The position numbers were made by a program, and so were the translations under genes. This document shows, piece by piece, positions 21,601-33,033 of a DNA stretch of 64,000 nucleotides. This DNA is from Rhynchopus euleeides (Eukaryota > Euglenozoa > Diplonemea > Diplonemida > Diplonemidae). Numbering within the stretch: position 1 is the stretch's first letter; every line of letters starts with the position of its first letter. A model generated the notes under the pieces. The model did no database searches, was not told the origin of the DNA, and saw nothing but the letters and a program-made list of their open reading frames with translations. The stretch covers positions 1,240,001 to 1,304,000 of the forward strand of contig OY723317.1 of assembly GCA_963210315.1 (NCBI GenBank), given 5' to 3'.

Positions 21601-24600
21601 CTCCGCAATGTCCGCTTTGATCAGCAGGGCGCTCATGTTTGCCACGACGTGACCCTGCAGCAGCAGCGACGAGAGCATCACCAGCGACGCGTAAGCATAG
21701 ACAAGGCTCGACTCCACATTCGCCAGCCCCTGGGTGGTGAGCAGCGCCCAGCACCACCACGCCGAGTAGAGATACCGGTAGATCAGGTTGTCGTGGCATC
21801 TGTCGAGGCCGAACTCGTAGCGGTCGTCCTTTATCGCACATCCCTCCACAATTTTCAGCTCGAATGTCGCGATCGACATCCGCCCGATCACCATCCAGTT
21901 GAAGTAGAGGAACAGGACAGCCACCTTCTTCAGGATCGGCGCCACCCAGAAGTAGAACTGGACGACTGAGGGGTCCATGTTGCCTCTGTCCGACAGCTTG
22001 AAGAGGGACCGCCACTTGAATATTTTGAGAACACGCAACACGCGGCAGATCCGCCAGGCACCGGTGCCGGAGATGTGGTACGCAAGCAGGTCAAGTGGGA
22101 GCCCAGAAAGCACGTCCACAACAAAGTGGCCCGACTTGAAATATATTTTGAATATTTCGCGCCTGTTTGTGACGAGGTGGAAGGCACGGTCCTCCTCCTG
22201 TACTGCGGTGTTGAGGCACATCAGCACATCCGCCAACAGCACGACGGTAAGGAACCACTCCACCAGCTGTGTCAGGAGCGAGGGGCTTTGGTCAAAGATG
22301 GCTTGGCACGGTGCAACCGTCTGGTGGTATAAGATGATCACGAGCATCAGTACGTCCCACCACCGCCTCAGGTAGTAGTCAGGTGCGAAGCAAGGCATGT
22401 CGTACATCAGGCCGTGGATCTGTGAGGGGTGGGGAGGTTTGGAATTGAACGGAGATAACAAGCTCAGGTTTGACTTTCAGAATACCGTATACGTAAATAT
22501 TATGGAACGTAAATATTATGGAACGGGCCCATTTTTGGCCGGTCCGTTCCATAATATTTACGTTCCAAAATATTTACAGGGCCAGTTGGGGACTCGGTGG
22601 TGAGGACGGCTTGCGTCAGGAATCGCGCGAAAAGTGCACGAGTAGGTCCCGTCAGGGACTCTGTACGCCGTCCGATCACCTGGTCCAAGTCCCCGAGTCG
22701 CAGAAAGCCCTGTAAATATTATGGAACGAAAAAAATCTGGAACGCCAACCCACCAGCGTTCCATAATATTTACGTTCCATAATATTTACGTATACGGTAA
22801 CCTGGTGCCCCTGACGACCCCATATTGCGTAGTTTGTGCGTAGTGAAAAGGGGGGGGGGTCTCATTTTTTGATTTACTCAGCCATTCTCTGTCTCTATGC
22901 CGGGACCCCAAACTCAAGGAGTTCTTGCTGTTCCGGGGTCAGTGAGGGTGCAGGCGCTTCAGGTGCTGCAGGTGCTGCAGGTTCTTCAGGTGCTGCAGCG
23001 CTGGCAGCCTTCGGTGCGGGTTTCGACGCAGTCTTTGCAGGTCTCTTTGGGGGTGCCCTTTGGCGCGGTGCCTGCTTCAGCTCGTCGGGTGGAAGCATCA
23101 ACGCATCATTAAGCGGTGCCTGCTTCAGCTCCTCCGGGTGGAAGCGTCAACGCATCATTAAGGAAGAAGGAAGCACAGTTGCTACGCTTTTTTGCAGCTG
23201 CAGGAAACGACACCATACCCAACAACAATCCCCAGACCGTCGAGGGAGAGTGGGCGCCTGGATCCCGTGACACAGATCTCTAGTGCCGTTGTGATCCCCT
23301 CGGATAACGTCTCCTGGACGTTGTCAGCGGAGGTTGCCTGTGTGGCGGTGACCTCCGTATACCCCGCGGGATCCAGTGCCAGTAGCGCCTTCTTCAGCTT
23401 TTCGTCGACCCCTCGGCCGACGCTCTCCTTGATGTCAAGGGCCACCTTCAGGGTGGCACCTCGCAGCGCCCTGAAGGCTGTGATCGTATCATCATTCACA
23501 ATCTCGAGGGTGTTCTACGCGGCTCCTGGAACTCACTTCCTTCTCAGGTGTTTCTGGGCATGGGGCAACCTTGCCCAGGTGTTTCTGGAGTCCCGCCCCA
23601 CATGTCGTGCGTTCTTTCGTACGGTGTATAGTGAGTTCTGGCAATAATTTTTTGCTCGGTCAGCGCAGTGCCTCCAGTCCTGTCTCAGTAGCCACACAGA
23701 AAGGGGGACCAAAAAAAACTGGGGGGGGACCAAAAAGCGAGACCCCCCCCCAGATTGCGTAGTTTGTGCGTAGTGAAAAAGGGGTAAATCAGGGGCACCA
23801 GTAATACGGTATATAATTTTCTTGTTCAAATTTTCCGAATCCAAGGGGAGCAGTGGCAGTTTGGTACACAAACCCCACCAGCGCCCAACCTCCCCGCCCC
23901 AGAACAAATTCTGGAGAATCCCGACACGACCTCCACCTCCACCTCCACCCACAACCCACCCCACCCTTCTTCGCAAGCATACCCTAAGGCGCGCCAGCTT
24001 CTTCTTGTCTGTGATGTACTCCTCCTTTTCCTCGTCCTTCTGCGACTGGCGCACAATATCGAGGAGTCCCTTCATCTTGACGGGCGTCGTCTCATTGCCC
24101 CCAGTCACCTGGGAAGACTGTGCAGTCGGCTGGACAATGACCCCTTCACTGTTCCTCTCGCTGAGGTTCAGCTTTGCGGCGAGGTAGCCTGCATCGGAGG
24201 ACGTCTGCATTGAACGCTCTATGTTTTGGTAGAATTTGACAAACTCGTCGAAGCCGATCCCTCCATCGCCGTCCCGATCCAACTGTTTTATGAGCTCGAC
24301 CTCTTCGGACGAATCACCCGCAACACCCAGGTCCTGCAGCATCACGCCCAGCTCCATGATGTCGATCTGCCCATCATCATTCACGTCATACTTATGAAAC
24401 GCCTCTCTCAGCTTCTCAACCTTTCCGTAGTCCATCGGTGCACGGATCAGCCTTTTGGAAAGGGGATTGGAAGGGACGATGCTCACATTGCGGTGATCTC
24501 TCGTTGCATTCCGTGTTAGAGGTGACATCGGGAGAGAGGAGGTTGAAGTCGGGGGCATCGTTGAGTTATGTACGTCGATCATCGTCTGATAGTTTTCCCC

Positions 24601-24723
24601 GATCTCGCTCACGACGGACCGGACAGGGGAGTGCGGGGTGTGGACCGCGAGATCCGAGCCGTCATCCTCATAGTTGTCGAGGTTTTCGGTTACCACTTTC
24701 AGTCGCGTGCGTGGTGAATTCAT
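18650..24723 (-). CDS. EF-hand cyclic-nucleotide-gated ion channel, seven exons
   Basis: Exons, 5' to 3' on the minus strand: 24723-23983, 22419-21397, 21055-20810, 20542-19959, 19673-19433, 19190-19080, 18715-18650. All junctions keep phase and give 1003 residues. All but the last-intron donor start GTATRN by inspection (that one is GTATGG as well), and acceptors are pyrimidine-rich with CAG. Two canonical EF-hand loops lie at 113-124 and 149-160. S1-S6 span about 268-508; S4 is RICRVLRVLKIFKWR with basic residues every third position. The pore reads ALLTTQGLANVE (471-482), unlike GYG of potassium channels or the GET filter of CNG channels. A C-linker leads to a cyclic-nucleotide-binding domain (about 589-720) with GDFFGEMALL and RTA, the phosphate-binding signature. 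The tail is Ser/Gln-rich. It should be a membrane cation channel sensing voltage, cyclic nucleotides and calcium. An additional short exon in intron 1 cannot be excluded. Confidence 0.9.
22485..22797. mobile_element. 313-bp TIR element (MITE), copy 1, in channel intron 1
   Basis: The ends are CCGTATACGTAAATATTATG and its complement, flanked by TA on both sides (22483-22484, 22798-22799), typical of Tc1/mariner-type insertion. Within each end the block GTAAATATTATGGAAC is repeated. No coding sequence. It is the same length as copy 2 at 34862 and differs at only a few bases. Confidence 0.88.
22798..23803. mobile_element. Possible TIR element carrying coding fragments, in channel intron 1
   Basis: The left side reads CCTGGTGCCCCTGA (22801) and the right side TCAGGGGCACCAG (23789-23801), with TA outside each end. 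GCGTAGTTTGTGCGTAGTGA occurs near both ends (22828 and 23756) but in direct orientation, and a G run followed by TCTC recurs inverted. It abuts the 313-bp MITE. Between the ends are minus-strand coding-like fragments unrelated to the channel. It may be a transposon that captured a gene piece. Confidence 0.45.
22895..23514 (-). pseudogene. Coding-like fragments nested in channel intron 1
   Basis: Segment one (about 23510-23200) is an open frame containing DDTITAFRALRGATLKVALD and ESVGRGVDEKLKKALLALDP. Segment two (about 23165-22895) encodes LPPDELKQAP, an Ala/Pro/Lys-rich stretch and LTPEQQELLEFGVPA, then stops. Segment two is preceded by a duplicated 50-bp unit; the first unit has one extra base, which breaks the frame that the second keeps. 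The two segments do not join cleanly by a normal intron. I do not recognise the family; it looks like a degraded gene carried by the surrounding repeat. Confidence 0.4.
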
Positions 24724-27700
24724 CGGAGTAAAACCCCTCTCCCTCCCACCAGGGGGGGGGGGGGGGGGGTAAAACTAGCTAACTAAGCCAGCCACCGCCA
24801 CAACTCTCGAGGGCGCACAACAACACCCACTACACACACACACACACCGACAACCCCTGGCAGCAAAGTGTGCCCCGGTGCTACCACATGAAGGGTCACC
24901 CCCTCCCTCCCCGTCGATTTGAAGCGGATTCTCTCGATCCGCCAAACTATGGAGAGGGGGGGGGGGGAAGGGGGTGGAGTAAGGGAGAGGGGAAACAGAA
25001 GAGAGAGAGAAAGAAAGAGGGGGGGGGGAGAAATAGAGAAAGGGGAACAGGACAACCGATCCCACCCCACCCCCCTACCCCGGCGAGGGGGGGCGAGTAG
25101 GATGCTTTTCACTCCCCAACCCCCCTCCCTTGTGTCCTTCTGAGGGTCTCTCCTGTGGTGTGGTGTGGTGTGAAGGTGTGTGTCGTATGCTATAAGGTAG
25201 GTTAACCCTGCACGGGTCACAGCCCACACCTTGTGAGGGTGTGTGTGTGTGTTGGAAACCAGCTTTAAGGCGGTGTCTGTCTCGCGCAACCTCTCGCTGC
25301 AGGCCTGTGTCAGGGTGTTCGGGGTTCGCGTCGGAGTGTTGGATACGATCCCAGAGGGGCAGCTCCGCCTGACGACCGTCGGACCAGACGGCGGGGATCA
25401 GGCCCTCGACCACACTTTCGTTCTGCTCGGGGGGTATACCGGGACCCATTAGTTTGCGGTGGTCCGGTTGTGTGTGTGTGTGGTTATCCAGGGGGGGGGG
25501 GGGGGAGGGGGATCGTGGGGGAAAGGCAAGGCTGCTGTGCCAGGGTTAAAAATGCAGGATCAGGGAGCAGCGGCGGGGGCGACAAAACACGTGATTGTTC
25601 GCGCCCTTTGTGCTCCTCACTCACGACACCATCAATCAGCAGGAGTGTGAGTGTGGAAGCGTCAACGCCATTGGTTTGCGACGAAATGTGTCTGCTTGTG
25701 TACAATGTGCGCAGGATACCGAACGCCGCCGCGAGTCTTTTTAGTGCAAGCCAAAGCGAATTGTTTTTCCGCATGCATGGGAGAGGAGGGAGGAGGAGTG
25801 GGGGGGGGGATATGGCCTTCACCCTTCACCAAAGGTACACTTCCCTTTTTTGAATACTCCTCCATTTCCATTTCTGCCCCCCCCCTCCCGCGAGGTTTCC
25901 CCCCTCTTCCGGAATGACACTGTCCTTGCCAGCTCTTCTCCCGAAAGCGCATCTTCGGGCGGGAGAAGTGTCGGGGGGGGGGGGGGGGAGGAAATCGATT
26001 CGGATTGAGGGTCGGGCGATGGCAGTCTGATCTACAAGATGGGCCGGAGAAGGGGGCTGGGTAGAAGAGCAGGTCTGGCTAAGTCACGCGTGCGTCTGTT
26101 CAGCTCTCCTGCCCCCCCCCCCTCCACAATTCTCGGCACGCAAGCAAGGTAATACATCTAACGCTGAGATCCGGCAACCGCAAGGTATTGGAGTGCATGG
26201 GGTAAATACGGGTACAATGCAAAAGGCAGAAACGCCTTCAATAGATGGAGAGGGAGAGGAGTTGCGGTTCGGCGGATTCCCAGCAGAGGGCGGGGTGGTG
26301 GTGGTGGTGGTGGAGGATGCGGTAATGGCTATGCCGCGTGTATAAAATAAAATAGAGGGAAAAAACGGGCACAGATTCACACGCTGTTCAGTGCAGAAGA
26401 AGAGACCCTGCCCAGCTGTAAACTGCTATAACGAGTGGGGGGGGGTCTCAGGGACGAAATGGACAAACGGGCCTTGGTGGCTTCATGACATAGGTATGTA
26501 TTGCTTGCGTCGGCAGGACGCATGTGTGACAGGAGGTAAATTCACCTGCTCGATCCCATCGACCCGTCGTAAACCCAGAGAAGTTTGGGCTTGGGTGGGG
26601 TCATAGCTATACCATGACACACATGACGCGCATACAGCAATCCGTTCCTGAAGCAAAACCAGCGAGATCGTGATTCTCACCTTTCTGGTCTCCCAATCAG
26701 GCAGGCACAGAAAGCGCAACCCACCCGCCCCTGTTTGCCCCTCATCTCAGCGCTGCAACGCCACCCCACCACCACCATCGAAAAGTTCAAAACAAAACCG
26801 GGGGGTTTGCGGCCGGAGCGTGCCGTGTAAGAGAGGGGGAAGGGTGTAAAAGAAAGAAAGAAACGAGAGAGTGTGTGGATTACAAACAGCACAAAAATAC
26901 GTGTGTGGGGGGAAGGCGTCTCCCCGAGGGGCCTTGAGAAGAGGCCGGGTCGATCCCCCCCCCTCCACTGAGCTTTTATAGAAAAGTGTGTTTTGGGTGG
27001 TTTGGGTGTCGGACAATGCCAAGCCTGGGCTTGGTATGGCCTTCTGTCCCCCCCCCCCACTTTGACACCACATCTCCTGCATGCAATAAGGAAAACAGGA
27101 AATGTACAAAAAAATTTGGCCGTGCTCCGGAATGACCCCCCTCGGTGATATTTTCGATAAGGTATCGCCACGGTGGTGCCAAAGTCTAGCGCAGAGGTGG
27201 CCAGGACCCGGAGCAGCGGCGACGCAATGTTGCCAGTTTTTTTCTCGGGAATTTCGAAGAGAGTCTCACTCTTGGAAACCCGTGAAGAGCAAAAGGCGAA
27301 CTGAGGAAGGGGTGGTGGGGTTGTCGCAAAAAAGACTTGGAGTTGCGTTCTTTGTTTGTACAAACGGCACCTGCTAGTTCATGTGTGCAGGAGACCGAAC
27401 ACTGCCACGAGTCTTTAGTTGGAAAAACACCAAAAAAACCCCACCCCCCCCAACGCGGGGTTTTCTTTAGAACACCACACCACCGATAACATCACGAGCA
27501 GTGACAGTGTGCACTGCTAGCTCGGCAACTGCTGCACCGTGCCGGGTTCATGCAGTTTCGTCGAGAAGTCTCTCAAAATGAGGAGCCAGCCCAAGCCGGC
27601 CCGATTCTGACCCAGGGGAGTCAAAGAGGGGCGCGGACAATGAAAGATACCTCTAGTTGTGAGGAGGTGAAGCCAGCCGAAACATGGAAGGAACCCCGTC

Positions 27701-29707
27701 GGCGTGCGATACTCACCCTCCACACCCCTGCCGCCCTACCCCCCCCCCTCCCTCGGAAAAGGGCGGGCGGGACGGTGCAGCGATACAGAATCAAACAAAT
27801 CAAGGTGCAGAGTTGACCTCTCCGTGACTCAAACCGCTTAGTGTTGATAACGTCGTGTATATAGCCCGTCCCTTTGTTGGGCACTACGACAGTCGTGGTG
27901 TTGCCCTGGGGGGCACGACCCACATCAGCTAGGGACGCAGCCAAACTCTCCTTTATCTGAACGAGTTTGGACGGCATACTTCCTTTGACGTTCTGCCTCA
28001 CAGCCCCCCCTCTGTGAGTGTATTTCTTCTAAACTTCTTTGCAAAACGGCTTGCATCATGAAGACTCAGGCAGGAACACCACTGTGCACCCCCTCAACCC
28101 CCTGATGCAGTTTAAAAAACCGTTTCAAAGCTCCTATGGCACGCACACAACCCCCTTTGATGGGGCCATGGGGCCGAGCAACCACAGTTCAACAGAGAGC
28201 TGCCAGCTGCGCTGCCCCATCAAATTCACTCCGGCTGCCTGCGCGCATTCTTTGTTTACTACGATGATCACGATGCTGTTGATGGAAAGCTAAAAAAAAA
28301 CATTGCATATTTGGTCTGCGAGGGGGGAGGTGGGTGGATGGAAGAGAAAGGGGACCCATGGAACGGGAAAGGGTGGTGTGGGTCATTACTCGTTGGTGAC
28401 GAATGGGGAAGGGGGAGGGAAACATCAATCGGTACAGTGATGTGGCCATCGGGGAGGGAGATGCCGGTCAGGCCACAGTGAAGAGCGGGATGAGTACAGT
28501 GCGGGGGGTGGGGGTGGGAGAGGAGGGGTTTGTAGTGGTGGTATGGGTGCTTGATGGTAGTTGGCAGCGTGATGTGGCATGCGCAGCGGCTCCCAACCCA
28601 CGACTGGCGACATGTATGCTTTTTTCTGCTGTGCAACGCTCTCGCTCAGCGCCTGAGTTTAATCCCGGCGGACATTTTATGTATTCCTCTGGAAGAGAGA
28701 AGCAAATCCGCAAACCCGAGAGAAGCCTTTTTTTTCGCCATCGGCAAATTATGGGGGAGGACAACGCACCAAAAAAGAAACAACAATTTTTTTGGCACCG
28801 CAGCGCCACCTCGGATTTGCAACGTCACTCCACTGGGTTTCCGCCACCCCAGATGGGCCGTCACCCCCGGCTCATCAATCAAAGCGTGCAGGAACACGTC
28901 GCAGTTGCCACGTGATGGCTAAATGCAATAATAAAACGGGGGAAGTCGGGATAATGATCGTGTGTGTCGTGGCGTGTGTGTGAGGGGGTGTAGGGGGCAA
29001 AGTGGGGAAAGAGGGAATCGGATGGGAGGTGCAGGAAAAGGATTTACAAACAATTTTGCATCCGCGAGGGATGCGATATAACCCCTTCTGGGAGGGGGTG
29101 CGGAAGGGGAGGGCCGTTTTGACTCTGTCAAAACTGTCTCGTGTGACACCATCAGGGATGGGCCTGCCGCCCATCCCTTCAAAGCCTCACACACGTTAAC
29201 CTTTGTTTTACGCTTAGCGCGAGGTTTCCACCGAGCGAACTCTGATGGTGTCCTCCACTGTAGCACAAAAAAACACACACTCGGGTGGGTTCACACAACA
29301 GGCAAGGGTGTGTGGGGGTCGGTTTGATACCAACACCCAAATTGATGGGTGGTGGGTGGACGGGTTGGAGAAAATGTGAGGAAAGGGAGCTGTGGCCATG
29401 TGACCCAACAGCGACAAACTGTATGGGAGTCAGATGGTGGCGGGTGGTTTCATTTTCTTTGGACGATATTTTGTTTACTTCTTCTCAGTGTAGTCAGGCC
29501 TGCCCACACAGGTAGTGCATGGTTTGGGCTGAATTATTTTTGATAAAATGGGAAGGTAGTGCCGGCACGACCTGCCGGCACTACCTGGATTATTTTTCAA
29601 GTGGGGGATGAGGATGGGTCCTCTGGAACCACCCCCTTCTTCCTGTTTTTTTCAGCCCAAACCTGGGGTTTTCCAGCCAAAACCCGGATATTGTCCCCGC
29701 TCAGAGC
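24724..29707. other. Gene-poor stretch upstream of the channel gene
   Basis: The first kilobase should hold the channel promoter and 5' leader, but no element is recognisable. It has poly-G runs at 24751, 24957, 25491 and 25974. A repeat fragment with TGTACAATGTG, GCAGGA and ACCGAAC recurs near 21157, 25698 and 27381. No convincing gene is found to 29.7 kb. Confidence 0.45.
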
Positions 29708-29767
29708 CAGATGTTCGCTACCGTGGCCTCCGGCGGCTGGGGGGCTCAGCCCCCCAGACCCCCCTGT
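29708..29767 (+). repeat. 60-bp dispersed GC-rich repeat
   Basis: Forward copy; a second partial copy of its core (CCGGCGGCTGGGGGGCTCCG) follows at 29887-29908. Confidence 0.9.
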
Positions 29768-31119
29768 GCCGTATGCCTGCCTCGTAGATAGCCCTTTGGG
29801 TGCATAGCGAATGGAATTCAGACCACCCTCGTAGGCTCAGCAAGACGGCAGCTCACACAGAACAGTTACACCGCAAGGGACAACTCCGGCGGCTGGGGGG
29901 CTCCGGGTCTACCGGTAGCTGTGGACACTAGTCGGCAAGTTCATGGTCCACCCCCATGGGTGGCGCAAACGGCCCCCTCCAGCACTCGGGGGGTTCTTCA
30001 TTTTTTCGAACAATTTTGGCTGGCACTACCTTGGTTTGGGCAGATTATTTTTTCTGGAGATTCCATTGACCTCACTGCTTCTTCTTCTTCTTCTTCTTTG
30101 TTGTTCTACTTTGTTGTTGCCGTGCTCCGAGCCCTTTGCCAAGCGCGGGCAATATCTGGCTGTGTGTGGTTTTGCCGCAGCAGGTGGTTCACACGGTTGC
30201 ACGCGCCCTCCTCGGGTAGAAAGGAGGAAATTCAAATTCTCCGGAAAGAGTTGAACGCGGCAGGGAGGTGCAGACAACAGACCCTTTGAGACCAGATGGG
30301 GCTTCTGTGTCTTTTCCCTCAGTGATCCCTCACCTTTTGTGAATCGGCTCCAACACACCGCACATGCGAATCGGCTCAATAAAAGGAATCGCAACATTGG
30401 CGCCCCTGAAAAACGCTGGATCACGCAGCGTCACACAGTCTGTGTGTGGGGGTTTCTCTGTTAGTCTAAAGTTAGAGGGCCTCGGGGGTCTTCGCTGGCC
30501 GTTATCCTCCGTCAATCTCCGTCAGTTTTTCAGCTAATTCAACAGGAAATTCACCAAAATGCACTGACGGTCACTCCGTAGCGAAGACCCCCTTCGTTTG
30601 GTAATTATATATACGCAGCTCTGCCCCCGTTCCCCTCCCGCGCTTTTCAGGCGCCGCCAAAATCTGCTGGATATAGGCATCCCTCTCGCGAACCCGGCAT
30701 CCGTGGTGCTGGGATCGAGGGGAAGGGGGTGTGGGAAAGGGGAGGTGGGGATCGATGTACGATATAATAACGGATGAAAAGGGGAAACCCAGGCCTGTCG
30801 CTAACTTTTCGATTTTGGAGATTTGGTGGGTTGACGCTCCTGTTTTGGGGGGGGATCAGGGGGGAAAACACTAGGGGTCAATTTTTCTCGCGCGCGCGAA
30901 GCGCGCGCTCGTGTTGTTGCCAAATTTTCCCATCGGTGGACCACTAGGTGGGCACGGTGTGAGGCGCTGGGTTCCTTCCGTGGTTCCTCTCCTGCTCGCG
31001 CCGTCGGGTGCCGGAGGAAACCAAAAAATGGCTTTCGGGACCATGATTTCGACGCTGCCCCCTGATATGTCACGGCCGTCAAAGCGCAAGGACTTGGTTA
31101 CTAGACGGGCACGCGAGAT
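29768..31119. other. Intergenic with MITE and GC hairpin
   Basis: Holds the MITE at 30484 and a GC hairpin at about 30888-30910 (CGCGCGCGCGAAGCGCGCGC). No gene is seen. Confidence 0.5.
30484..30592. mobile_element. MITE of the GGTCTTCGCT family (109 bp)
   Basis: The left end GGGGGTCTTCGCT and right end AGCGAAGACCCCC are perfect complements over 13 bp. The interior has CTCCGTCAGTTTTTCAGC and TGCACTGACGG, also found in the copies at 39355 and 59477. Confidence 0.85.
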
Positions 31120-31793
31120 GGGGGGTCTGGGGGGCAGAGCCCCCCACACGGTGGGATCTTGTAAATTTTACATGTATAACTACAAGTATATACATGTATA
31201 CAAGTATATACATGTATTATACATGTATAATACTTGCATGTCAACTATTATACATGTATAATACATGTATATGCCTGAAATATACATGTAAAATACATGT
31301 ATATCAAGTAAAAATACATGTATAATACTTGCATGTCAACTATTATACATGTATCTTTACTTGATATACATGTATTTTACATGTATATTTCATGCATTTA
31401 CATGTATTTTACATGTATAATACTTGTCATGCAAGTATTATACATGTAAAATACTTGCATGACAAGTAAAATACATGTATAATACTTGCATGACAAGTAT
31501 TATACATGTAAAATACATGTAAATGCATGAAATATACATGTAAAATACATGTATATCAAGTAAAGATACATGTATAATAGTTGACATGCAAGTATTATAC
31601 ATGTATTTTTACTTGATATACATGTATTTTACATGTATATTTCAGGCATATACATGTATTATACATGTATAATAGTTGACATGCAAGTATTATACATGTA
31701 TAATACATGTATATACTTGTAGTTATACATGTAAAATTTACAAGATCCCACCGTGCAGCCGCCGGAGGCCACGGTAGTGAGCATCTGTTCATT
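31120..31793 (-). repeat. 60-bp dispersed repeat split by a palindromic element
   Basis: The first half (GGGGGGTCTGGGGGGCAGAG onward) ends at 31146 and the second half (CAGCCGCCGGAGGCCACGG onward) resumes at 31756. The palindrome between them duplicated CA. This shows the repeat is older than the insertion. Confidence 0.88.
31147..31755. mobile_element. 609-bp palindromic TACATGTA element, copy 1
   Basis: The termini CACGGTGGGATCTTGTAAAT and complement are perfect over at least 50 bp, and the interior is almost wholly palindromic, built from TACATGTA, TACTTGCATG and TATCAAGTA modules. Flanking CA on both sides is a 2-bp target duplication. It has no coding capacity. A single strand could fold into one hairpin of about 300 bp. 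Copy 2 is at 50146-50837. Confidence 0.9.
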
Positions 31794-31903
31794 GTGGGCG
31801 TACAGATTCTGTGTGAGTTGGCTGCGTCCTCCTGAGGCTACTGGAGTGGGTGGATTCCCTGACCCGGTGGGAATCGAATGACTTGAGTACGAGACATACG
31901 CCA

Positions 31904-31965
31904 CAGGGGGGTCTGGGGGGCGGAGCCCCCCAGCCGCCGGAGGCCACGGTAGTGAGCATCTGTTC
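31904..31965 (-). repeat. 60-bp dispersed GC-rich repeat
   Basis: Complement copy. With the split copy upstream and a 110-bp spacer (GGGCGTACAGATTCTGTG to GAGTACGAGACATACGCC) it forms the same paired module as 45233-45464. Confidence 0.9.
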
Positions 31966-32416
31966 CTGCAAAACCATACTCTCTTCGACGTCGACCCAGT
32001 GAAAGTGGGTTGACGCTTGGTCGACGCTTGGTGAGCGTCGGGGCTGGCAAAAACCATGTTGATTTTTTTCCCCCTGCTGCTGGCCATCATCAGTGGGCCT
32101 GGCAACGGCGACAGCAGGGCGTGGTTGCAAAAAGAAAGAACATCGGGGTTTGTCTGTAAACACGCTGCGCGCGCAGGTCCGCCGTATTGCAACAACACTC
32201 GTCGGTTTTTTTTAATGTACCCCCTTTGCCTTTGCCTTCTCTTCAGGTTTTACCAGCTTGCTGGCTTTGCCAGATCACTCCCCACCAAGGAGGTTACCTG
32301 AGACAACCCCAGCATGCCGAACAGCAATGGCTGTCCGATTTTCATCGATTTTTTCGGCGAAACTCCTGGCACAACCCATTTTGCGAGAACACAATAGCCC
32401 CCCCCCCCCCCTAGGG

Positions 32417-33030
32417 CAGTGATGTAGAAATACGGTCGGATACGGTGGTTTTTCAAAATCGGGATACGGATACGGATACGTATCCGGATACGGGATACGC
32501 TCTGCCTACCAAAGTGGGCCCAGCCCAGGTAAGCTGGTGCTAGGGGTGTGGGCAGCTGCCCTTGTCATTGGGTAACATGCCCGTTGTGGAGCGGTCACGT
32601 TGCTTTGCTATGTCCCTTCAGCGTGTGGTGTGCACCCTCCTCCTCATCCCCCTTGGGGGCACAGCCACGGATGATCCCAGGCCCTCCCAGAAGGGGATGC
32701 AGCAGGTTCATGTCAGAGGCCAACATGCACTCAATCTGCTGCAGAACCTCCACATGACCGTCTTCCGCCCATTGGTCTCCTTGACCGTCCCCTGACCGCC
32801 ACGTCCACCACGAGCTTTCTTGGTGCATCATTGATTCCAGATCCGTCACCGTCTTCAGCACCGCCTGGCGACAGCCTTGGCGATGGCCTTCGTGTGGTGT
32901 GCCCGTCTGTACCCAAAGTACTCCCCCACCAAGTATATGGACCGTATCCTGACCGTATCCTATCGATTTCTGGAAAATTTGAATACGGATACGGATACGG
33001 ATACGTATCCACCGTATCCTAACATCACTG
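32417..33030. mobile_element. Non-autonomous hAT element (614 bp) with CCCTAGGG duplication
   Basis: The left end CAGTGATGT and right end ACATCACTG are perfect complements. They are flanked by the perfect 8-bp duplication CCCTAGGG (32409-32416 and 33031-33038). Both subterminal regions are arrays of GGATACGGATACG. The interior has no transposase. Confidence 0.9.
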
Positions 33031-33033
33031 CCC

